Source: Sciurus carolinensis (lineage: Eukaryota > Chordata > Mammalia > Rodentia > Sciuridae). Taken from it: 64,000 bases of DNA. This document shows, piece by piece, positions 33,139 through 45,293 of this stretch. Numbering within the stretch: the stretch's first letter is position 1; each line of letters begins with the position of its first letter. Under the pieces are notes generated by a model. That model did not search any database and was not told where the DNA came from. It saw only the letters and a list, made by a program, of their open reading frames with translations. The stretch is taken from positions 17,723,515 to 17,787,514 of the forward strand of contig NC_062218.1 in NCBI RefSeq assembly GCF_902686445.1, given 5' to 3'. Both the position numbers and the translations under genes were made by a program.

Positions 33139-34579
33139 ATATTTTAAACTTCTGATGTTTTATCAGGAATTAACCCCATGATAATTCAGGGGACATTTTA
33201 TACATTTCATCTAATTCATCAGGAAAACTCAGTGCTATTTTCAACTTTGCAGGAAAACCTTTTAAACAAAGGATCCCTTGTAGGAGCATTGTAACTAAAT
33301 TTTAGTTAAATTCAGTATCATGTTTTGTTATATTTTCTCTAGTTCTCCTCGGATCTTGTAACTTGATAGTCTTGGAGTTTTTAACTCATAATCATTATGA
33401 AAATCTTGAAATTATTGTGGTATGAAAATCACTTTTTCCTGGTTCATGTATTGTACATACCCTTTCAGAGCATTTTGAGATCTTAGTCTGATAAGTCAGG
33501 AGATGGCAAGGGGAAAGGAAGAGTCTTAAGGAAAATGTATAACCTTTGCAGGGCAAACTCCTCAGCTTTACTACTGGATCTGCAAACCAGAGTGGGTTGG
33601 TTTCCCTAGGCAAAGGAAGGACCCCTGCTGCTCTCAAGGTAGAACTAAGAAAACTCAGTGTTTTTAGTCTCTTAGCTTAAACCCAACTCACTCAGATGCC
33701 CTTAGATGCTTTCTGATTCTCTTTCAATGATTTGATCTCATAGTTTAAAGTGATGAACTGAGCTATCTTTTGACTCGAATGTGATTTTTTTTTTAAACAT
33801 AAGTCGTTAAAACAAGTATTCCATCTTACTGTCTTGTAATCATTATTAATAACAAAATTCAAAAAAGTTACCCCTTGGTGATTGGAATATTCTTCAGAAG
33901 GCTGTTCATCAAAAGTACACACAAATGGTTATTTGGTTAATTGGGAAAGCCATCATATGCTAGATTACTAACATGCCTCTTACTTCTAGCAATAGCTCAA
34001 TTCTGTGTTCAAGGTCAAGGACGTTAGCATTTTACGTCCCTGGGTCAGTCCTTGATTTCTAGTGTCATATGTCCATTATCACCTCCATGTATCAACTCTA
34101 TTCAGTCAGTATTAAGTCAGGAAAAGATACAGCACAACACTTATCCTATTGGAAAGTTTAATACATTTCTTGGGGAACGGAAAATACAAGAAGGGAACAG
34201 CAGACAAAAAAAAAAAAAAAGATAGTAAAATCTGAAAGTGGTCGTCATCCACAGGACTGGATAATAATGGAGTGTTCCTTGTCTCCTTTTCTATCATCTC
34301 TCAGATTACGATAAGTTCCTTTATAAAAGTGTTGTAAGAAAACCTTTTATCTATATTCTCTATCTTGAGGTACACTTTTGCCTTTAAGAAAGCCAAAAGA
34401 CTGAGAAATATTCTGTTTTCTCCAAGAGACTTACTTGTGGAGAATGTAAGAACCTTCAAGATGGAGAATGTGAATCATGACATCAGAGAAGGAACCTGCC
34501 TGGTGCTCCTATCCAGTGGTGGCAATGATTCTACTACAGAAGCAGCTATAAGCAGGAATCATATACTATTTGAATAACT
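33139..34579. other. Unique sequence without a gene
   Basis: No gene or repeat family recognised. A 15-nt poly(A) lies near 34206-34220. Confidence 0.6.
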
Positions 34580-35006
34580 TGTGTTTGGATTTAAATATAA
34601 GGTGTCCCCCAATATCTCATATGGTAGACAATGCAAGAATGTTAAGAGGTGGAATGATTGGGTTAAAAGAACATTAACCTAATCAACAGGTGATTAACCC
34701 ACTGATAGAGATTGACTGGGTAGTAACAGTAGGCAGATAAGGTGTGATTAGAGGATGTAGATCAACAAGGACATGCCTTTGGGATTTGCATTTTGTCCCT
34801 GGCTAGAGGAATACACTCTTTGCTTCCTATTTGCCATGCCTGAGTTGCTTTCTACCCACACCCTTCCACCTTGAGTCCATAGAAATGAAAATATCTGTCT
34901 ATGAACTGAGACCTCTGACAATGTGAGTATCAAATAAAATTTTCCTTCTCTAATTGTTCCTGTCAGTTCTTTTAGTCACAGTGACCCAAAAAAGCTGACT
35001 AAAACA
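34580..35006 (+). repeat. MaLR-type solo LTR, family A, copy 4
   Basis: Carries ggtgtcccccaatatctcat, gacaatgcaagaatgttaag, the attaacccactgatagag and gactgggtagtaacagtagg segments, cctttgggatttgcattttg at the TATA position (the TATA is lost), gaactgagacctctgacaat, AATAAAA at about 34933 and the end agctgactaaaaca. It is diverged but full length. It lacks the long (TC)n tract seen in its sisters. Confidence 0.8.
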
Positions 35007-35489
35007 AGCTGCTACAGCTAAGGTGAAAAACACTATAAAATAATGCTGACAAGAGCCACAGACAAGGAAAGAGAAGGTCCTTTCCCTGTCCCTGTCTTCC
35101 AACACCATGCAATATTTTCTTGGCAGAATCTCATGTGTAGCAATCCAAGAGACGAGAAATGTTCTTTAAAGAAACTCAGCCTGGTATCTCAAAAAGAGTG
35201 TGAAAGGGTACATTTGGATGTAAAAGGGAATAATTTCAATAACTGGCACTGTTTTCTTCCTTGCTATGAGGTGAAGAACCCCTAATCTATTTTTTTATGC
35301 ATCTTTGCATCCACTCTACTCATTATAAATAAAATGAGATTACTTATTAGTTGCTCAGCTAAGGTTTTAGAGTGATTGAATGAAGAACATTAAGAAGACA
35401 TTTGAGATACGAGTTTGAAGCCCTGTCTGTTCAGAGGAACTTGATGTAAACATAAGCCTTGCTGCATTTACATCTGTGATTACATCAGC
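35007..35489. other. Unique sequence without a gene
   Basis: An 80-codon open frame (35043-35285) has no domain signature. Nothing else was recognised. Confidence 0.55.
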
Positions 35490-35716
35490 CACTCTTCTAA
35501 TTTTATATTTCCATAATCTCAATGAACTACTAAGTCATCTTGGTAAGGTATTCACCATTGCTGTACTTAATAGAAAGGCAGAATTAAGGCTGACATTTGT
35601 TTTTAGACAACTTTTCTAAGGTTCTAGATTGAGCAATGCAATATAACTCAGTGTTGTTATCAGCTTCAGTGACAGAGGTATCTGAATTGGAGATCTAAGT
35701 CTAGAGTTTTTCCTTC
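35490..35716 (-). repeat. Possible MIR relic, antisense
   Basis: cataatctcaatgaactact, then an aggcagaattaaggctgaca segment, caacttttctaaggttctag and gaattggagatctaagtcta follow the antisense MIR order (octcacaaca region, gaggaaactgaggc, caaggtcac, gattcgaaccca region). Divergence is high. Confidence 0.4.
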
Positions 35717-38700
35717 TAGCAAATGAATTTCAAAATTAGCTTCAAAAATTTATTCTGGGAAACCTCTAGTGCTCTCAGTTATAATTTTGCTATTGTGGGT
35801 CAAAGTATTTTGCTCTCAATAGATTTAAGAAACAGTTTGTGAAAGAATATCCTTGGCAATGAATTGGTCAGTTCCTCAATTCCAGCTGAGAAGTTAAAGT
35901 TATATTGATTTATGACAGAGCATTCAATAACTAGATAGTAGAAATGATACCCTGAGCACCCCTAACAGCCAACAGCTGAACTTATGAAAAAGAATTTTAA
36001 AAGCACATATAAATTAATAAATGGATGTCAGGAGAGGACTTTTAAGAAGGCAAGTCAATTTACTACAGATATGTACACTGACAAATGTACCCATGGATGA
36101 AGAAGGAGATGGTGACAGTGACAAGACATTATAGGCATCTATCTCTGTTGTTTCAGGAGAACTTCCAAAATTTAAGTAGTACATTAGCCAACTTATTTCT
36201 TTCTTTGGCTTCAATACCCACTTCTTTTAAATTCAAATATATGCCTCAAAAGGGCGCATAACTAGATCTACACTTTGTAATTCCTACTTTGAAGTACTTT
36301 CTTTCACCAAGTATTTTAAGCCTTGCAACTGAGGAATAGCCAATAATCTACACTCCATAATGATCCCATATTCATCCACAGTGCTTTCCATTTTCAAAGA
36401 AATGGAGCACGTGAAGCTACTCACCATGCCACAATGGTATGCTATCCCCAGTGAGCAGACAGAGAACACAAGCAACATGGCTTCACGTTTTATAGGTAGC
36501 CACATTCTTACAAGGGTTAGTTGGAAGACGATGCAACTCACCAAATCACCCTCTATTTTAAATTAAGAGATGGGAAGAAGAGGAAAGAAAATAGGGAGCA
36601 TGAAAACACTTTCAAGGGATTTTAGGGGCAAATCTGTCTTTGAATCAATCTATTACTTAGAGTGGTAAAACTGTTATGTCTGAAACCTAGGTGGTAAATA
36701 TCTGTCATTACCCATTTGTCTAAACCCATTGAAATGTAATACCTTAATGTAGACTATTGACTTAGTTAATGATGTTAGTAATGGCTCATCAATTGCATAC
36801 CACACTAATGCGAGAAGTAGGAAAACTGGCAAGGACAATGTAGATTGGGTGGGAATGGAAAAATATAGGGGGACTCTGTGCTTTCCTCTAATAAAATTGT
36901 TCTTAAAAAGTCTGTTCTGAAAAAAAAATATGTGTCATATATGTGTGAAATCAACTTTCTATGTCTGCACTAAAAGTGTTGGTTAGACATTATGGTTCAC
37001 TACTGGATCATCTCTCACTTTATTTCTGCCAAGCGTAGGTGAGAATTGATACCTTCCACCCGTGAGTGGCATTTGTAGTGTGGAAGACAAACAGTGACAC
37101 TCATTCTGCCTTATCCTATGATTACTAAAATGAGAGTCTGGTCTAATATATTCCCTGTGTCCAAATCATCTCATTTGCAATTTATACTAAATGGAATTGG
37201 GTGGACAATAGGACTGAAAAATTATGTAACATGACTCAGGAGAGTTCTAATGGACAAGAAACAGGGTAACAGAAGTGGTCTCATATGGACACATCTAAGG
37301 TTATATAGCTGAACAAACTCTAATACAAAATAACAAGAGATACTAAGAGTGTAAAGTATGAATGTGGGAGTTAGTTAAGGACTGCCTATGATGTGGAAAT
37401 TCGCTCAATAAGAAATGGGAGATATAGCACACAAATAAGTCACATAGTGTATTTCCTTGTTATACAAACTTTGTAACAACAACTACACAAGCACATATAC
37501 GTACAGTAGCACCTGACCCAAACACAAAATTTAAAATGGACAAATAAGTCTAAGGGCAATTTTGTAAAAAAATACTATTCATTTCATTGGTCAGAGCAAC
37601 AATAGCAAACATAAACATATCTATGCATTCTAATTATTAATTAGATTAATCTAATTAATTAGATTAATCTAAATAATAGTCTAATTATTCATTAGATTAA
37701 ACACAACAGGAACGTGCTTCTTGTTTCCCTTGGAAGTCTGATATCAGCCCATTATATTGACAGATTCCTGTGTTTTTCCTGTTTATTTCAATACAGCTTT
37801 CTCTCTATAGTATGTGATACAGAATATTATATGTCAATGGTATCTTTACCCTTTTGTCATTAGATAAAAAATATATTTCATGCTTTCTATGTTTATCTGT
37901 TGATTTTGGGTAAAATTTTGCCACACAGAAAATTCCATATTCAATTCCTGCATTTTCATTTATTTGTCTAATTTTCAACTTTGCCCTTTTCCCTATCGTC
38001 AGTGCTGTACTTCTTTAACATAAAAGAAAAAATTAAGAGGGTTTTTTTAAGTCTCAATATGTTTTTCATGCATTTACATCGAATCTGTAGTATCAGAATT
38101 TCAGTTCATCACAGTACTGGTTAATGAACATTACTAAAAATTACTTTGTAAGGAACAATACCTCAGAGAATGTTCCCCTAATCCGGCTAGACTTGAATGA
38201 TTTCTACAGAATTATGGAAAACATGGTAGTTGCATTCAAAATTCACTCTTTTCAAGGTGTGTAAATTCAAAGGAAATAATAAACTTCCTAGTTCCTTACT
38301 TTGAATACACCATTGAAGGAGACATCTTTACAATTTCTCCCTTCCTACTTTATTAAAGTGACCACTCTTCTACCCTGATAAATCAACAAGCTATTTGAAA
38401 ATTGATTAAAGTTCTATGAGTCAATGCTTAGAATTCCTCTCCTTCTCTCACATCCCAAAAGAAATCTCTCTCAGATTGAGAATGTCATTTCTTTTTCTTT
38501 CTGTGGAGCTGGCACTATTTGATGAAAAGCCTAGACTTTCTAAAAAGATTGCACTGACTCATTAAATGGATTCATTAAAGGTTGTCATATCCCTAAACTG
38601 GTCCTGAGACAAGGGAACACCTTTGGCTGTTGTAGTGGTAGGAAGAATGTTACTAGCTATGATGAAAGTCTGCAGTGAAATGGCTTGCAGAAATGACACA

Positions 38701-41700
38701 AGATCGAAATAGCTCCCAAGACCAGCCTTACATCACCTTCTGTGCATTTTTATGACTTCATAATTGTGATGAAGAAGCTGTTCTTTGGAATTTAAAAATG
38801 CATTTTATATACATATATTTGATATATATATATGTGTGTGTGTGTATATGTGTGTATACATGTGTGTCTATATATATATAATATATATATATACATCATA
38901 TATATGTAATATCCATTCTGTTATTTTCACTTTTTCTAGGCCTATTTTTGCAGGAGACAGGTAATCCTCTCTTTCATGTGCCTGCTATTCTCTTCTGAAG
39001 GCAAATTGCATGAGTGCCAGAGTGACTCAAATACTTGGAAATGACGAATAAGCAGTTTTCTCCCATGAGTTTTCTCTTATTTATATATTTGTTACCATGC
39101 TTTTTGCATAACACATAATCTTTGAATTTACTTTAAACAGGTCATTTTAAAAATGTTAAGTGATGGTTATTTCTAAATATTAAACATCTTATATAGAAGA
39201 ACAAGTTCCAGGAAAATATGTGAGAAGGTTTATCAAGTGTAGGATGTGTTTACCTTTTTGTGGACATAAGACTTCGTTGATCTTAAACATGTCCCTTTGG
39301 GGGGAGTACTAGAAATCTACAGCAGCAGTATTCATGGATTGAAAACATAGAAAATTCATCAGTAAGTCAGTACAACCTCTCCAAGGTTTGCTGAATATAA
39401 CGCAGGAAGAAAGAGCCCCCTAATGGTTCAGATTATCTATAAAAGCAGAAGAGGCTGTACTTTCTCAATTCTTGTTTTGGGATGGATAAAATGAGTAACC
39501 AGGAAAGGCATCAGATACTGTGGATTTGAATTGGAAGCTGTATAAAAGGTCAAATAGAGCTCCCTAAAAAGTGCAAAGAAAAGTGCACTCTTGGATTGCC
39601 AAGAGGAGCTGATTAAGTGAGCTGTTAGATGAAGACTCAATCTGACGCTTACATACATCACCCCTAGGACCCCTGTCCTCCTGGATCATGTTTGCTGAGG
39701 AGCACTGATCTGGAATGCAGAAGACACATCAATTACAGAGTTAGAAACTACAAAATCTTATTTAAAAGAGAAACTTTCTCCTTATCCAATCATTGAGCAG
39801 TCCCTAGTAAAGAGATGAGGAATGAAATTCCTTATAAGAAAAAATTTAAAATGTGTAAGAAAGAAAAATTAAGAAAAGCAATATTGAGAGTAAGAGAAGA
39901 TGAATGTATCAGCACAAGGGGCACACAGTTTGAGAAATTATTTCATTCCTCCTTTTTCAATGGGGGGGATGTAACTTTAAAAAAATTAAGTATGGACATT
40001 TACATATACTCACGCTGAAATTTTAAGAGCTCATAAAATTTGTTTCCTTTATTGTGTAACTCATTGTAACTAAGTCACAAATAAGTGCTATGAGAAAACT
40101 ACTGTATACACCAGAGATAGAGATATTGTTGTGGAAAAAGTGTGAATTTTAAATATTTTGGTGTGTTAAATTAATGGAATTAGTGAATGACTAGGTTAAA
40201 ACTAACATATACTGTAAGGCAATAAGTCAGATTAATTGCATAAAAATAAAATATTGAAGATGCAGCTTTGAACCTGTGACATAAAAGTATAATAAATACA
40301 TGCAAAGCAATAATGAAGCAAGTTTTTAAGAAATTTAAAAATAATGTATGAATGTATTAAAATATTGCTATCACATACATGAAAGTAACATCTATCATAC
40401 ATCCCTCGACTCATAGTTTGTCATTTGTTTTTTAAATAAAAAGATAGTCATAACACACATTGATATAAAACTTTGCACAAATGACTCAATTCAAAGACCA
40501 AATCCCCCAATACATCTACTTCTTTAAATAAATTTTACTTTCCAAATTTCTATTAAAATTAGAACTATTCTTTTCTGATATGATTACAACAAAATAAAAT
40601 ATCTGGGTTGTTACAATATGTATATTATTAGGAAACATTTACATATTTCACATTGAGTATACGGAAGTCATGAAAAATTGTGTTTTCCACATATTTATTG
40701 TATTTGAAATACGAAAGAAGGTGATATAAACCAGAAATAAAGCAATTTAGAGTATGCAGTTTTCTTAATTTCGGAAACAGTGGCTCCTAAGTGAGTTAAT
40801 AATCATTTCCTTATTTTAAACATTGATGAACATATTTAAAAAGTTTTGTTAACTCATCAAAGTAGTATGATCTTTGATTAGAGGAATTACTCAGGGAACT
40901 TCACTCAAAAGGACAATCAGCCAAGCTTATGGGGTGAAATATCTCTTCGTTTATCAAAAAGCAAATAAATTGACACCAAAAATGTCACACAGCAACCTCA
41001 TTTTAGTTTTCGTAAGCATAAAATAAACCTTTTTTAAACATTTTGTTTTGTCACAGGCTTTCCTCTCAGCAGTTGAGCTCCATGACCCATACACCTAAGG
41101 TCAATCAGCTGCAGCCGTACTGCATTGCCCCAGTTGGTTCTTTCTCTTCTATCCAATCACACTCCTCAGAAATATTTTATAAGAGCCCAGTTCCCAGCAG
41201 AGAAATTAATATACAAAAGCTTCTATATATTCTCAGACAATTTACCTGCACATACCATTACAGACATTCAAACATTAATTGATAGGACTGCAGTTTAGCA
41301 ACGAACTCTAGAATAGCTAAACATCTTGAGTCATATGTCTTTGCCATAGCTCAGTACTTTCTGAAGAACAAATGCTAGCCATTGATAGTCAGAATGAGAG
41401 GGCAGTCTAATGTCATATCATTTAGGACATACCACATTTATGTTGAAGAGTTAAAACTGCAATCAATTTAGAAAAAAAATATAACCACTAAAAAGAACAT
41501 AACAGCTTCTATGTCTGTATGAAATATAATAGTTGGCAGTTAATGCAGTAATTGTTTCTTCTTGATATGCTGTTATCTCCCAAAGTTGTTTAACAGCTAA
41601 AAACAATATTTATTAACACATTGTAAGGTTGTCACTAAAACTGCTCTTTTTATTTTGGGATTAGCTTATTTCTGCAACACAAACTTGTAGTGGTTTTATT

Positions 41701-41904
41701 TTAAAAATACTTATGTGTACCTAGAGGTAAAAAACAAGTATGTTTATAAGGTATGTATTCCCATGTTCCTAAATCCACATGCTTGTGTATAGCATTGACT
41801 TTAATGCATCACTGCAAACTCAGTTTTTAAAGCATGCAAAGCTACGCTGTATTTTACCATGAATGATTAAAAAGAAACCAGATGTAAACATTTAATTTTC
41901 TTAC
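35717..41904. other. Long unique region without a proven gene
   Basis: About 6 kb with no recognisable repeat family apart from a TA/TG microsatellite at about 38817-38893 and the palindrome at 37641. Two stretches look mildly exon-like (36284-36566 on the minus strand, with a CATG/GTGAGT donor-like site; 38940-38960 on the plus strand, flanked by acceptor- and donor-like sites), but neither has a recognisable product. The low repeat density next to the candidate first exon at 41.9 kb would suit an intron under some constraint. Confidence 0.5.
37641..37672. repeat. 32-bp perfect palindrome rich in TAAT cores
   Basis: The sequence equals its own reverse complement over 32 bases. It is built from two TTAGATTAATCTAA palindromes joined at TTAA. 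Related TCTAATTATTCATTAGATTAA follows at about 37680-37700. The ATTA/TAAT core is the homeodomain contact sequence, present many times here. Confidence 0.9.
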
Positions 41905-42270
41905 CTGCAGCATGAAACTGTTTCTGTTCAGTGCTGGAATGAGGAAGGGCTGGGATGAGGCTTGATTTTTCTTTTCTTTCCAAAATCCACTTTAATGATG
42001 CAGGAGTAAGAGGAGCTATTCCAAGGTGAAGTCTGTTATTTCTTGCTGGGTCTCAGAGCTGACATCTTTTTACAAAAGAAAAGGCACCTCAGTAAGTTGT
42101 TGACTGAGGGAGCTGGAAGCAAGATTACCAGGCACCAGCAGTCACAGAGATGCCACGGACCTGGGCTGCCTCTGCACCTTGCGTCCCTCTCTCTCCCTCT
42201 CTCTCTCCTTTTCACCCTGATGCTCACTCAGCTCCGAATCTTAGCTCCTGCTGCTGCTGTATAATCAATC
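41905..42270 (-). other. Candidate non-coding first exon
   Basis: On the minus strand this GC-balanced, repeat-free block follows promoter-like signals and ends in CTGCAG, directly followed by GTAAGAAA, a strong splice donor (GT at plus 41904-41903). It begins near a CAGCAGCAGCAG run about 25 bases after a TTAAATA box. Inside is a short upstream frame of nine codons, ATG at 42065 to TAA at 42036 (MSALRPSKK). A second ATG at 41913 lies two codons before the donor in a poor start context. This looks like a 5' UTR exon whose main start codon would be in a later exon at lower coordinates. I do not recognise the gene, and no downstream exon is visible. The purine-rich (GA)n-like stretch is consistent with a UTR but also with chance. 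Confidence 0.4.
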
Positions 42271-42296
42271 CAGCCTGTCTGAAGCTAATAGTCCTC

Positions 42297-42311
42297 TATT
42301 TAACCAGCCAA
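42297..42311 (-). promoter_or_regulatory. TATA-like box and CCAAT element of the candidate exon
   Basis: On the minus strand a TTAAATA box (42303 to 42297) lies about 28 bases before the proposed start. An inverted CCAAT box (AGCCAATCA on the plus strand, CCAAT at 42307-42311) lies just upstream, closer than usual. Both are short motifs, and their value lies in their order relative to the donor. Confidence 0.35.
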
Positions 42312-44284
42312 TCAATAGCAAGGATTCCACGGCTAGTCCCAAGAGTCTTTTCCAAGAGTGCTACAAAAAATAAGAGTTTTGCCAGCAGTTTAGCCAAGTA
42401 TTTTTCATTATTTTATCTCCCTCAGCGATAGGATTTGAGATAGCAGAGGCTTGAAGCAAGCTTAGTGTTATTGCAGATAATTGCATTTTAAAATTTACCC
42501 CTTCTTATCCAGCTAAAATTAACTTATAATTGTACAAGTTCACTTTTATACAAGGATAGTTAAGAAATGCTGCTTAAAGACAATGTGATGAAAATATTTC
42601 ATATTCTAATATGTAAAAAAAATCAGAAAGAAAACTGTATACTGACAAATGCTTTTTGCTAGAAATAACAAGGTTCTATGAACCTGTGTGCCTTGAATTA
42701 TTCAACGACTACCCTATTATGTAAAGTAACTAAAAGTTATTCATTCAACTTGCTTTAGAAAAATTGTGATCGATATTTTTGTTCTTCATGAGGAAGGAGG
42801 GGAGATATTTGTAAATATTTTTACACCCCAGGATCTGAGTTAGGCTTCAGTGTATAAAACATCTTTCAATTCTAAAGCATAACTATACAATAGGAGCCCT
42901 CTGAATGTATCAAATAGAACATTTCATACCTGATTCAACACTTCAAGGTTAAGAAGATTTTCTTCTTAAAGTGACACGTTCATTGCTCAACTACTGTGAC
43001 TACCTGTAATAAAGAAACACAAAGCAAAGTGTTGAAGACTGGGTTGATTTCTCATTTCCCACTTGCTTCCAGAGGGGCAGGAGTAAGAAAAAAGAAAAGA
43101 ACATATGGGTTCAACTTAGCCAAACCTTAGAAATACAGTCTTTGAATTTCTCATTAAGAAGTGGTTGCTTTTCTAGCTTTCACACTGCTTTGTCAACCAG
43201 GGCTTTAGTTGACTTTTTCCTTGTAATAATTCATGACTGTGCTCATTAAGGCAAATTGTAGAAGAGTGCTTAACTACACCTCAGTTCTCAGTAGGTATTA
43301 AATTTCAAACCATAGTCATTGTAGGAGCAACCACAATACCATATGACACGATTAAAAATTGCAATATGTGCTAGTGTGTCTTGTCAGTGAATAATGAAAG
43401 ACTGTAAGATATGTATGATCACTGAATTAAGATCAATTAAGGTTCAAATGCTAAAGAACTGTCACACCTATTAGAGGAGAATTTTCTTGCTTTAATTGAC
43501 TTAGTTTAGCAAATATTTATGAGGAAAATTGCAGCATCAGGCACTCTACTCTCAGTAATAGAAAAGCAATTAAGTAAAGAAGGAATAGACTACCTTATGC
43601 TATTGGTATTTGCACTGTACTGTCCTATGGGTAGTCAATCTCTCAGAAACTTGCTACCTGGTGGGCAGATAGGGGATTTTCAATAAACAAAATGCAAGGA
43701 AGAGCATTGCATGCCTTCTTTAACAGTAGTTCAAAGAGCAATAGATACTCAAAACAGAGATCATCACTCTTGTTGGACAATAAATAGACTCTGTACAAGG
43801 CATACTATTGAAATATCTTTATCAAAGACAATAGGAAAGATTCCACAGACAACAAAAAAAGGAAATAGTTGGAGAAGCAAAACCACAAGATCAGTGTAGG
43901 TGGGAGATGGTTGAGATGTTTGAAACAGGTGGCTGAATCAAGTTTGGCAAAAGAAGTTGTGATTAAAAAGAAGACCAAGGTCCACAAAATGGAACTTATC
44001 AGGTAGGTAGCTGAGAATAATTGTGCAGTATTTTCAGAATGGTTTAACATAAAAGAGATAAAATTTGAACTGTTCTTTGAGAAACTCAGTAAAAACAAAG
44101 GAGATAACTAGTACTAGAGTGAGTCACCAGTGACAGTCTACATTCACTAGGACATCCATTGCCAGGTGTTACCAGGAGCAAGGAAGAATCTACTATAAAA
44201 TAATAAGCTGGATATAGAATTATGGGTCATATCTTTGGAAGGAGTGGAGAAGGCAAAACTAAATTAATTAAAATGAATGGTTGT
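42312..44284. other. Unique sequence without a gene
   Basis: No gene or repeat family recognised. The open frames (up to 97 codons) have no domain signature. Confidence 0.55.
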
Positions 44285-44983
44285 AATTCTGAGAAGATGG
44301 CAGAGTAGGAAACACTAGAAATCACTCTCCCTACACTGCTCCATAGAAAACAAATTGCACTTGCAGAAATTGATTTATATAATTCTCATGGAATTCTACA
44401 GTCTACTGATGCTAACAATTTCCAGTGAAGGCTTGAATGGCAAGTTGCAGTTATTCTTGATCCATTAAAGCTTTTAGCACAGTGGAGCTTGTATCCTATA
44501 TCTTAGCCATGTGGCAGTCAGTCGTGGGCATGTTCCTAGATGAGCTGCTGTAGAGCTGTGAGGGCCAGGGCTAGAAAAAGAACCCTACCTTCAAAATATT
44601 GGGGATCTGTGCTCTGAGTTTTGATTGCTGTTTTAATTGCAGAGGAGCACACAGAGAAGCGATGGGCATTGCTTTGGCACCTTTGATCAATGATACAAAT
44701 CCCTCTCCCTGTGGATAAAGTAACTTCCAGGTTCTTGAAAGAACTGGCCCCCTACACATGCTTTCATTTTCCCCTTGTCTTCACTTAGAAGTTCAACATT
44801 GAAAACTAGGATATCCAAGAGAAAACAGTATGTGAGGGGAAATACAAGGACTGAAAGACTTGAAGATGCAGTAGGCCAAGACTAGACTTAATAATACCTT
44901 GGATGTATGTATATTTTAACTTGATTCTAGACACATGGAAAACAAATAACAATCAACAAAACAGACTAAAAGGAAAAAAAAAT

Positions 44984-45014
<31 letters not shown>

Positions 45015-45293
45015 CACCAGCCAATCCTGGGGAAAGGAGAATCTGATTTCCAGAGTTACAACATTAGCAGCACAAAAATGTTCACTGTTTAGCAAGAAAA
45101 TAAAATAGCAAAGCATACATAGAAACAAGGCAAAAATTAAAGCAGAAGAACCTGTCCTCAAGGAAAATTCAATGGTACATCCATTAAATAAATAAAATAA
45201 ACAGTCTTACAGATATTCAGAAAAAAAGGAAATACAGACAAAAGAACAAATGATGTATAAAAAAAAAGTAAATATAAATAGATGGCTTGAAAA

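Noticed and set aside
42036..42227. 63-codon minus-strand frame through the candidate exon, basic at its N terminus
   Set aside because: It needs a GTG start and its basic start comes from the GA-rich tract. Only the nine-codon ATG frame at its end is a plausible upstream frame.
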